A DNA stretch of 19,258 nt from Rhodocyclales bacterium (lineage in GTDB: Bacteria > Pseudomonadota > Gammaproteobacteria > Burkholderiales > Rhodocyclaceae): positions 1 through 19,258 of the forward strand of contig JAIOPW010000080.1 of the NCBI GenBank assembly GCA_021413665.1, written 5' to 3'. The stretch's first letter is position 1. Each line of letters begins with the position of its first letter. Of this stretch, positions 13,473 through 19,258 are shown in pieces. The position numbers and the translations under genes were made by a program. The notes beneath the pieces were generated by a model, which was given only the letters and a program-made list of their open reading frames with translations, was not told where the DNA came from and did no database searches.

Positions 13473-15365
13473 CTAGATCGCGTAACACTGCTGAAGTGGG
13501 GCGATAGTCGGCGCCGACAGCACGGCGCTAGCTTCGGTATGGCCGAGCGGTGTGCCGGCAATCGCGAGGTGTTGGCGACGATCGACGAATACGACGCTGC
13601 CGGGTATGTGTTTGGCCGCCTTTTTGGCTTCGCTGAGGGCCGCAGAAACATCGTAGTGGCCGAGGAAGGCGCCCGGCAAGACCGTTACGCAGCCGATCGA
13701 CAGCGCCGGAATGGGGTGAAATACGGGCTGCCCCCGCCGGTCTTCATCCCGATAGCCGCCAGCCGCGAGGTGCTCTGCGGTGAGATGCTGCGGCAGCGCA
13801 GTGTCGAATTCCGCTATTACGCGTCGTAGCCGCGATTCCCAGTTTTCGCTCTGCATCAGCACGATGAAGTCGTCGCCGCCAACGTGACCGACGAAATCCA
13901 TATGATCGGCGACAGCTTCGGTCAGTAGCGCGCCGACTTGTTGAATCATCTGATCGCCGCGGCGATAGCCATAGGCATCGTTGTACGGCTTGAAATGGTC
14001 CAGATCGCAGTACGCGGCGACGAAGCCGCGTTGCGCGTCGATCAGTCGATCCATCTGCTCGTTGATCGGCACGTTGCCGGGAAGCTGGGTCAGCGGATTG
14101 GCATAGCGGGCGGCGCGAATCTGCATGTCGGTGATGATCGCCATCAGTTCCCGCAGGAAGCCGACACCGCGATAGCTGCCGTTTCCAGTGATGACGAAGG
14201 TGTCGCACATCTCGGTGCCGCGCAGGCTGCCGATGATCTGTGCGGCTTCCTGCACGCTCTTGGCCGCATCGAAGATCAGTGGCGGATCCATGACCATGGT
14301 GCACGAACGCTTGCCGTAGAGCTCGCGGCGAAACGGGCGGGCAAAGCGATCGATCAGCGCACTTCGCGTGATCATGCCGACCGGCTGACCGCCGGCGACC
14401 ACTGGCACGATGTTGAGCGCCGGTTGATGCTCGAAGATGCGATAAACGGCATCGTTGTCGGTTTCCGGGGAAACTGTCGGCACCTCGTGCAGAAGCTGGT
14501 CAATGCGTGGCATGCGGCGCTCGGAGTGCGGACGCGACGGTAGTACCAGAATGCCTTCGTGGTTCGCGGCCAGGGGAAGGTTGTGCGGCACGCTGGCGAT
14601 CACGCGGTGCGGCCGCGCGATGCCGAAGCCTTGCAGATATGGGATGCCGAGATCGCGGAGCACGGCCAGTTGCGCGTCGGTTTCGACGCCTTCTGCAATC
14701 AGGGCGCTGCCGCAGGCGTCGGCGATCTCGTGCATGGCGCGAACGAAGTGCAGCTTGAGCGGGTCCTTGTCAATGTCGGCGACAAAGTGGCGGTCAATCT
14801 TGACGAACTCCGGCCGTACTTCCGACCACATCCGCAGATTGGAGAAGCCTTCGCCCATGTCGTCCATGGCGATCTGGATGCCGATCCGGCGAAAGTCCTG
14901 AAGGGTTTCCTGCAGGTCGGAGAAATCTGTCACCGACTCGTTCTCGGTCAGCTCGATGACAATTCGCGACGGCGGCACGCCGAGTCGCAGCAGGTCCTGT
15001 CGAATTGCGGTGAGCCTCCTGCGGCTGGCGTGCAGGCAACCGATGCTCATGTTCAGGAAAAGGCGCAACGCGCAATTCTGCTCGGCGAATTGCAGGATGG
15101 CGGTTTCAACCGCCAGCCATTCCAGTTCGTGCGTGCATTGTGCCTCTGCAGCGGCGGCGAACAGTGCCGCTGGAGTGTGAAGTTCGGAATTGTCAGGGCC
15201 GCGTATCAGGGCTTCGCACGCAAGATAGCTTCCGTTACGGACATCGAGGATCGGTTGGTACACGGCATGCAGCCCGTGATCGTCCATCAGGCGCCGCAGC
15301 TCGCGGCTGCGATGGTGTGGGTCGGTGACGACCCTTTCTCGTTGAGAATGCATGGCCGTGTTCAT
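13473..15365 (-). CDS. EAL - tandem CBS - GGDEF-type cyclic-di-GMP signalling protein
   Basis: 630 residues from the ATG at 15365 (AGG 7 bases upstream); GTG 15404 and ATG 15398 are alternatives lacking a Shine-Dalgarno sequence. The EAL phosphodiesterase domain (about 25-265) keeps CEALIRG (Glu51), LFLNMS, IVIELTENE (Glu138), MDDMGEGFSNL (Asp168, Asp169), FVKIDR (Lys189), LIAEGVET (Glu225) and LQGFG, so c-di-GMP hydrolysis looks possible. A CBS pair (about 295-405; VPVVAGGQPVGMITRSAL, TFVITGNGSYRGVGFL) is a candidate nucleotide sensor. The GGDEF-like domain (about 425-595) has CDLDHFKPYNDAYG but GGDDF at 496-500, with His where 'aR.GG' normally has Arg and no RxxD I-site. No membrane helix or signal peptide is seen, so it is cytoplasmic. 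The domain order is clear; cyclase activity is uncertain. Confidence 0.9.
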   Translation of the reverse strand: MNTAMHSQRERVVTDPHHRSRELRRLMDDHGLHAVYQPILDVRNGSYLACEALIRGPDNSELHTPAALFAAAAEAQCTHELEWLAVETAILQFAEQNCALRLFLNMSIGCLHASRRRLTAIRQDLLRLGVPPSRIVIELTENESVTDFSDLQETLQDFRRIGIQIAMDDMGEGFSNLRMWSEVRPEFVKIDRHFVADIDKDPLKLHFVRAMHEIADACGSALIAEGVETDAQLAVLRDLGIPYLQGFGIARPHRVIASVPHNLPLAANHEGILVLPSRPHSERRMPRIDQLLHEVPTVSPETDNDAVYRIFEHQPALNIVPVVAGGQPVGMITRSALIDRFARPFRRELYGKRSCTMVMDPPLIFDAAKSVQEAAQIIGSLRGTEMCDTFVITGNGSYRGVGFLRELMAIITDMQIRAARYANPLTQLPGNVPINEQMDRLIDAQRGFVAAYCDLDHFKPYNDAYGYRRGDQMIQQVGALLTEAVADHMDFVGHVGGDDFIVLMQSENWESRLRRVIAEFDTALPQHLTAEHLAAGGYRDEDRRGQPVFHPIPALSIGCVTVLPGAFLGHYDVSAALSEAKKAAKHIPGSVVFVDRRQHLAIAGTPLGHTEASAVLSAPTIAPLQQCYAI

Positions 15366-15473
15366 GGCGTGACCTATGGCGGGGAGTGTGCGAAGCATTT
15401 TCACTTGCTACTGTTGCGGAAGTATTGCAGCCCGTTGACGGCTCGATTCGCGTACTACCTCACTGATGCGCCA

Positions 15474-16238
15474 TCAGCCATCTGCTTCCTGTAGCGCGAG
15501 CCACTCTCGAATCTGGATCAAGACCCACGATTCATCGTCGAGTGGCAGGTCATGACCGGCTGTCGGGTGAATCGCGAACCCGGTTTGCCACTGTTCGGCG
15601 AGTTTTTGCGAACACCGTGGATCGACCAGCGTGTCCCCGGCGCCGGCCAGCAGCAGCAGGCGGTCCAACGGGCTGCGGTGAGGTGCCCGGTAGCGCGCGG
15701 CCGCCAGCAGTTGGCGCAGGGCGTTGCGCGCGGAAACAGGATTCTCGCGGCGCCATCGCAGCCATGCCTGGATCACGCCCCGGGGCTTGGCCACCAGTCG
15801 GGTTGTCATGCCGAGGATTGTGGCTTCCAGTTCTTCGTCGCTCGCGCAGCCCGATAGCAGGCGCAACAGGCGCGGATAGTTGGCCGGGCGCAAACGCTGA
15901 TGGAAGGGACTGAAGGGCCGCAGGCTGGTGCTGATCAGCACTGCCGTTGAAATATCGTCACGGTGCCGCTCCGCCCAGGCCACTGCGACCATTGCGCCGA
16001 GCGACATCGCCAGCACCCGGCAGGGCGGCACGATACCCAGGTTTCCCAATTCGGCATGGCAGTAGTCCGCCATGGCTTCGACGCTGAGCGGGCTCTCCAG
16101 GTAGTTGAGCTTGCCGTTGCCGGGCAGGTCGAGGCAGATCGCCGGTGCAGCGCCGAGCGATTCGCCCAGATGCTGCGGGAACATTCCCCAGTGGCGCGAT
16201 TCTCGTGTCAGGCCGCGCAATAGTATCCACGGCGTCAT
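15474..16238 (-). CDS. Alpha/beta hydrolase
   Basis: 254 residues starting MTPWILLRGLTRESRHWG. The nucleophile elbow is LAMSLGAMVAV, an A-x-S-x-G variant of G-x-S-x-G with Ser79. An acidic residue follows in LLLLAGAGDTLVDP (Asp202) and the catalytic His is in AGHDLPLDD (His229), completing a plausible triad. The oxyanion region is LLRGLTRES and CLDLPGNG is the strand-loop after it. The substrate is unknown; the fold covers esterases, lipases and C-C hydrolases. The ATG overlaps the stop of the upstream M14 gene in an ATGA arrangement, so the pair is translationally coupled and probably functionally linked. The frame extends upstream to 16535, but this is antisense-like composition inside the M14 gene. 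No signal peptide. Confidence 0.85.
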   Translation of the reverse strand: MTPWILLRGLTRESRHWGMFPQHLGESLGAAPAICLDLPGNGKLNYLESPLSVEAMADYCHAELGNLGIVPPCRVLAMSLGAMVAVAWAERHRDDISTAVLISTSLRPFSPFHQRLRPANYPRLLRLLSGCASDEELEATILGMTTRLVAKPRGVIQAWLRWRRENPVSARNALRQLLAAARYRAPHRSPLDRLLLLAGAGDTLVDPRCSQKLAEQWQTGFAIHPTAGHDLPLDDESWVLIQIREWLALQEADG

Positions 16239-17260
16239 GCTGCCATTCCTCCGTACCAGCGCTGCATGGCGCGCGCCAGGTGTAGTTCGCGCGCTGCGCC
16301 GGCGGGTTGCCACAGGGCATGGCCACTGGCGGCTCGCGTCATGAAATCGAGCCATGAGATATGGCGCCTGAGCACGCGCTGGCGGCGATGCTCGATCAGC
16401 GGATTGAAAATGCCGTGGCGCGACAGCAGTTGCCGCGGGTTCTTCTTCACCCACAGCCAGGAGCCCATTTCCAGCGTCAGCGGCAGGAATACGCGCCCGG
16501 CCTGCTCCAGCGAGCGAAGGTAAAGGTAGTCCCACAGGTCGCCGTGCGCCAGGTATTGCCGGCTCTGCGGTTCGAACACGTAGCGATGATGGCTGTGGGT
16601 CTGGTCGAAGATTTCCATCAGCGCATGCATTTCCGCCAAATGGGGGATGGGTCGTGCGGTATGGGCGTAGGGGAACCAGATCCGGTCGTGCACGCCGAAA
16701 CCGGAATGGCAGTCGATGGCGATGCTGAAGCTGTGGCTCAGCAGTTCTTCATCCACCAGACGGCACAGCGCCCTGGTTTCGGCCTCCATCGGGCTGTCGG
16801 CGGGACCGCGATACCAGGGCAGCCCGGGACCGAAACGATGGCCGCCGATCAGGAAGGGTACTTTCTCCAGCGCCTCCAGCGGTGCGTTGCGCATCAGGTC
16901 GACGCCGTTAGGATTGGCGCGCGTGCGCCGCCACATGCCGCCGGGATTGACTGCCGGGACAAAGACCAGGCGGACCTGTTCCAGCTGACGGTGCAGGGTG
17001 GTGTCCCAGCGCAGGCGGCTGGTGACGCTTTGCAGAAAGGCGATGACGACCTGGGCGCCGATTCGCTCCAGGCCGTGGACTCCACCGAAGATGCCGATGG
17101 CGGGGACCGCCGGGGCCGGGTTGCCGAGGGTGATGGCGTGTAGCGGCAGGCGCCTGTCGCCGCATTCGATCTCGCACAGCGTCCTCGCCTCGAAGGCGAT
17201 GCCGGCACCGGCCGCGATGCGGTCTATTTCGTCCAGTTCGTCAACAAGTGCGTCGGCCAT
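16235..17260 (-). CDS. M14 family zinc carboxypeptidase-like protein
   Basis: 341 residues from the ATG at 17260, preceded by GGAAAG at 6-base spacing; an ATG at 17278 without a ribosome site would add six residues. Zinc ligands of the M14 fold are present: H-x-x-E in FGGVHGLERIG (His62, Glu65) and His185 in IDCHSGFGVHD. The catalytic Glu is Glu264 in LTLEMGSW. The substrate-binding segments FVPAVNPGGMW and NPNGVDLMRN (Asp and Arg before Asn) agree with M14 enzymes. No signal peptide is seen, so the site is cytoplasmic. Such enzymes cleave C-terminal residues or deacylate amino acids; murein-peptide amidase and aspartoacylase-like roles are alternatives. It is the first gene of the minus-strand block and overlaps the alpha/beta hydrolase. 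Confidence 0.85.
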   Translation of the reverse strand: MADALVDELDEIDRIAAGAGIAFEARTLCEIECGDRRLPLHAITLGNPAPAVPAIGIFGGVHGLERIGAQVVIAFLQSVTSRLRWDTTLHRQLEQVRLVFVPAVNPGGMWRRTRANPNGVDLMRNAPLEALEKVPFLIGGHRFGPGLPWYRGPADSPMEAETRALCRLVDEELLSHSFSIAIDCHSGFGVHDRIWFPYAHTARPIPHLAEMHALMEIFDQTHSHHRYVFEPQSRQYLAHGDLWDYLYLRSLEQAGRVFLPLTLEMGSWLWVKKNPRQLLSRHGIFNPLIEHRRQRVLRRHISWLDFMTRAASGHALWQPAGAARELHLARAMQRWYGGMAA

Positions 17261-17368
17261 TGCGGTCTTTCCGGTCATTCGCCCGAACTGTCATCGTCTT
17301 GAAAACCTGCTGCAACACTGGTGCGCTATCGTTGTCCCGTCCGCCACAACCCGTACGAGGAACACCCC

Positions 17369-17458
17369 ATGAAGGCCTACATCGACCGCTTCTTCGGTGA
17401 CATCGACCGCGTATTTGACGAATGCTGGGTGGTGATCTGGCAACTCGACGATTTCTGA
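17369..17458 (+). CDS. Unrecognised small acidic aromatic-rich protein (29 residues)
   Basis: ATG at 17369, preceded by GAGGA 7 or 8 bases upstream, stop TGA at 17456. It begins MKAYIDRFFGDIDRVF and ends WVVIWQLDDF. Seven of 29 residues are aromatic (Tyr, four Phe, two Trp), seven are acidic and three basic, giving a net charge near -4; the C-terminal stretch CWVVIWQL is hydrophobic and could form an amphipathic or short membrane helix. Codon pattern supports translation: about 79% G+C at third positions against about 24% at second. I do not recognise the family. It is the first of two small ORFs divergent from the M14 gene and is followed by a strong hairpin. Confidence 0.6.
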   Translation: MKAYIDRFFGDIDRVFDECWVVIWQLDDF

Positions 17459-17461
17459 TCC

Positions 17462-17490
17462 GGCGCTTCCGGCCGTGTGCCGCAAGCGCC
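17462..17490 (+). other. Strong stem-loop between the two small ORFs
   Basis: GGCGCTT (17462-17468) pairs with AAGCGCC (17484-17490). After a C-C mismatch an inner CGGC (17470-17473) pairs with GCCG (17479-17482) around a CGTGT loop, for 11 base pairs in all. No T-run follows. It begins 4 bases after the stop of the first small ORF and ends 20 bases before the AAGGAGG of the second, suggesting an RNA processing, stability or attenuation element. Confidence 0.6.
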
Positions 17491-17524
17491 AGCTCTGGTC
17501 CATCGATTCGAAGGAGGAGACACC

Positions 17525-17650
17525 ATGACGCGTCGCTACATTGCCCGTCCCGCACTTGCCATCGGCAGCACCCTGCTGTGGGGTCTGATTGAATTGCTGG
17601 CCCTGTTTCGCTCGCGCTGGAGCGGCTTCGACCGCTCTGGCCGCGGCTGA
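17525..17650 (+). CDS. Unrecognised small basic membrane-type protein (41 residues)
   Basis: ATG at 17525 follows a near-ideal AAGGAGGAGA Shine-Dalgarno sequence (17511-17520). The frame ends at TGA 17648-17650. It opens MTRRYIARPALAIGST, continues with a hydrophobic segment of about 18 residues (from LAIGSTLLWGLIELLALF) interrupted by one Glu, then a basic tail rich in Arg, Trp, Ser and Gly (FRSRWSGFDRSGRG). Seven Arg against two acidic residues give a net charge near +5. Third-position G+C is about 76%. One membrane helix with positive residues on both sides is the simplest reading. I cannot assign a family; a small membrane-protein subunit, a regulator or a type I toxin-like peptide are possible. 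It lies 66 bases after the acidic small ORF. Confidence 0.6.
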   Translation: MTRRYIARPALAIGSTLLWGLIELLALFRSRWSGFDRSGRG

Positions 17651-17709
17651 CCGCCACCGCCCAGAGCCGATTGCATGGTCAAGGTTGTCGTGCACGCCAG
17701 GAGGGACGA

Positions 17710-18018
17710 GTGAACAGGGATCAGTATCGCCAAAAACAGGGCTGGCGCTCTGCCGCGCCGGTCGCCGTCGCGCTGTGTGGCGCACATGGCGCAAGCGCGT
17801 CCGGGCGAACCGATGGCAACGTGTATCAGGCGGGCCCGGACATCGTGGCATGTGCGTTATGCATGCTCCTGGTCCAGTCGCGGCAGCTTGATGCCGGCGA
17901 TCCGCGCCAGCTTGTCGGGGATGTCCGCGAGCAGGCCTGCATGGCGAGGTCCGTGCCAGCCGCCGACCAGCGTGACAGCTTCGCGCAGGTGCGGGTCGTG
18001 CCCGGCGCAGACCATTAG
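17710..18018 (+). CDS. Doubtful third small ORF with good ribosome site
   Basis: GTG at 17710 follows AGGAGG (17699-17704) by 5 bases, and the frame stays open for 102 codons. The second half runs antisense to the 3' end of the CYTH-CHAD gene (from 17857), and no motif is visible: the start reads MNRDQYRQKQGWRSAAPVAV. The ribosome site is the main reason to mention it; the long overlap suggests a chance frame or the remnant of a once shorter gene. Confidence 0.2.
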   Translation: MNRDQYRQKQGWRSAAPVAVALCGAHGASASGRTDGNVYQAGPDIVACALCMLLVQSRQLDAGDPRQLVGDVREQACMARSVPAADQRDSFAQVRVVPGADH

Positions 18019-19258
18019 CAGGTTGCCGGCACTGGCGAGGTCGTTGAGCTGCCCCAGTTCCTCCTGCAGGCCGGCGAGTCGCTTGACCACGATGACGCCG
18101 GACTTGCCGGGAATCATCGGCCCGAAGAACTCGACGGCGTAGCGCAGGCGCTTGATGCCGATGCGTAGTTGATGCAGCGAGGACGGGTCATCGACCCGTG
18201 CCGCCGCGCCGAGTTCGTGCACTGCGCGCAGCAGCCGGCGCAGGCGCCGGTCGGCGAACTGCAGCAGTGACTGCGCCGCGACGCCGCCATCCGGGGGCCC
18301 GACGAAAGGCGAGCCCTGCAGCAACCTGCCGGCAGTCAGCAGCAGGCGGCAGTAGGAGGGCTGCTGCATCGTGCGCCTGGCGTCGCTGCGGGCGGCGTAC
18401 AGGCGGTTGATGATGGCGCTGGCGAGATCGGTCAGGCGCGGCTCGTCGGGTAGCGCCGCGGCCACCGGCGCCACGATTTCCGCCATCAGCACGTCGAGGT
18501 CGCGGACCTGGCCGAGGGGGCGCATCAATTCACGCATCGGCGGCACCAGTTGCTCGGCAAAGCCTTCCGGCAGCACCGGGCGGAACATTCGCAGGGCAGC
18601 GCGCAGGCGGCGCGTGGCAACCCGCATCTGGTGCACGTATTCCGGGTCGTCGCGGGTTACGGCGCCATCGTGGTTGAGTTGCAGGTGAGACAGGCAGTCG
18701 AGTGCGATCAGGCGGAAAGCCGCCAGCGGCGTGTCGCCCGCATCGATCGCCACGTCGCCTGCCTTGACCGGGGTCGGGCGCGTGTTGTGGAACAGCCGGT
18801 ATCCGCGTTCCGCCTTTGACAGCAGCAGCGGCGGCAGGGCCTCGCGTTCCGCCAGTTGCAGGGCCAGGGCATAGAGACCGTCGATGCCGCCGTCGAGCAG
18901 TTGCAGTTCGACTTCGGAGATGGTTTCGCGGCGGCCGTTGGAGGCAATCCAGCCGCGGTCGAGCTTGACCTGGATGCGGGTATGCGGATCCGGATCGAGT
19001 TGCCAGAGGCTGCGCCGAAAGTTGGTTTCGAAGACGGCGGTGAGGCGCCCGGCAATCTTGTCCCGTTGCAGCAGGTCGCGCAGGTCCGCCTCCTCGATGG
19101 CGGAAAAATCGAAGTGGTTGAGGTAGGGCGACTGCCACTCCGGTCGGCGTGTCAGGCCGCCGTCGGACTCGCCCTGGCGCTTGACCATCTGCTGCCAGGA
19201 GGCGCCGTGCTTGCGCAAGCGCAGCAGGACGCCGGCGCGGCGCAGGGCCATGCGCCCG
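17857..19258 (-). CDS. CYTH-CHAD domain protein (YgiF-like inorganic triphosphatase), N-terminus beyond the right edge
   Basis: About 467 residues are visible and the frame continues to the window edge. The first Met (19251) sits in the middle of the CYTH motif MALRRAGVLLRLRKHG, which normally follows a 'D-T-P-D' segment, so the true start and the N-terminal ExExK motif lie outside. The rest of CYTH includes KLDRGWI and ISEVELQLLDG. CHAD (from about 18740 leftwards) has two copies of its conserved basic-histidine helix, VHQMRVATRRLRAALRMF near 18589-18639 and LHQLRIGIKRLRYAVEFF near 18124-18177. CYTH enzymes of this type hydrolyse inorganic triphosphate; CHAD domains bind polyphosphate. E. 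coli YgiF (433 residues) has the same order. It ends HA-stop at 17857 and is convergent with the small ORFs. Confidence 0.92.
   Translation of the reverse strand, partial: GRMALRRAGVLLRLRKHGASWQQMVKRQGESDGGLTRRPEWQSPYLNHFDFSAIEEADLRDLLQRDKIAGRLTAVFETNFRRSLWQLDPDPHTRIQVKLDRGWIASNGRRETISEVELQLLDGGIDGLYALALQLAEREALPPLLLSKAERGYRLFHNTRPTPVKAGDVAIDAGDTPLAAFRLIALDCLSHLQLNHDGAVTRDDPEYVHQMRVATRRLRAALRMFRPVLPEGFAEQLVPPMRELMRPLGQVRDLDVLMAEIVAPVAAALPDEPRLTDLASAIINRLYAARSDARRTMQQPSYCRLLLTAGRLLQGSPFVGPPDGGVAAQSLLQFADRRLRRLLRAVHELGAAARVDDPSSLHQLRIGIKRLRYAVEFFGPMIPGKSGVIVVKRLAGLQEELGQLNDLASAGNLLMVCAGHDPHLREAVTLVGGWHGPRHAGLLADIPDKLARIAGIKLPRLDQEHA

Noticed and set aside
15463..15477. CTGATG-CGC-CATCAG hairpin at the end of the alpha/beta hydrolase as a terminator
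   Set aside because: Only 6 bp, overlaps the coding end and has no T-run on the minus strand.
14559..15494. 311-codon plus-strand frame opposite the EAL domain gene
   Set aside because: The minus strand encodes complete EAL, CBS and GGDEF motifs here; the plus frame has no recognisable domain.
17291..17851. 186-codon minus-strand frame across the small-ORF region
   Set aside because: No domain, no ribosome site and Arg/Pro/Ala-rich shadow composition. The plus-strand small ORFs have better start signals and codon-position bias, although I cannot fully exclude it.

Overview
The window is GC-rich (roughly two thirds G+C by eye), gene-dense bacterial chromosome. Protein sequences and gene order (fur divergent from bamE, then dapB-carA-carB-greA, a DUF4149 membrane protein, yhbY divergent from rlmE, then ftsH-folP-glmM) look betaproteobacterial. 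I would guess Rhodocyclales or a close relative; that is inference from context, with no rRNA or search behind it. I see no phage, transposase, tRNA, rRNA or CRISPR array.

Layout. 1-666, minus strand: the start of a GDT1/UPF0016 membrane transporter and, upstream of it, fur. 830-12928, plus strand: a long housekeeping block covering outer-membrane assembly (bamE), lysine/peptidoglycan precursor synthesis (dapB), carbamoyl phosphate synthesis (carA, carB), transcript cleavage (greA), a DUF4149 protein, 23S rRNA methylation (rlmE), membrane proteolysis (ftsH), folate synthesis (folP) and UDP-GlcNAc supply (glmM). It is interrupted only by a short, truncated yhbY on the minus strand (7836-8045). 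12948-17260, minus strand: an accessory or regulatory block in the order M14 zinc carboxypeptidase, alpha/beta hydrolase (overlapping by 4 bases), an EAL-CBS-GGDEF-type c-di-GMP protein, and sixA phosphohistidine phosphatase. 17369-17650, plus strand: two very small ORFs with good ribosome-binding sites and a strong hairpin between them. 17857 to the right edge, minus strand: a CYTH-CHAD protein whose N-terminus lies outside the window.

Most of the window is conserved core genome. The unusual parts are: the small-ORF pair at 17369-17650, which I cannot assign to a family; the palindrome-packed carB-greA spacer; YhbY lacking its C-terminal third; a rho-independent terminator whose T-run ends one base before the folP start codon; and a c-di-GMP protein with an intact EAL half but a GGDDF signature without the usual I-site. 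sixA and CYTH-CHAD lie about 4.5 kb apart and both concern phospho-histidine or polyphosphate chemistry, but nothing in the sequence shows that they work together.
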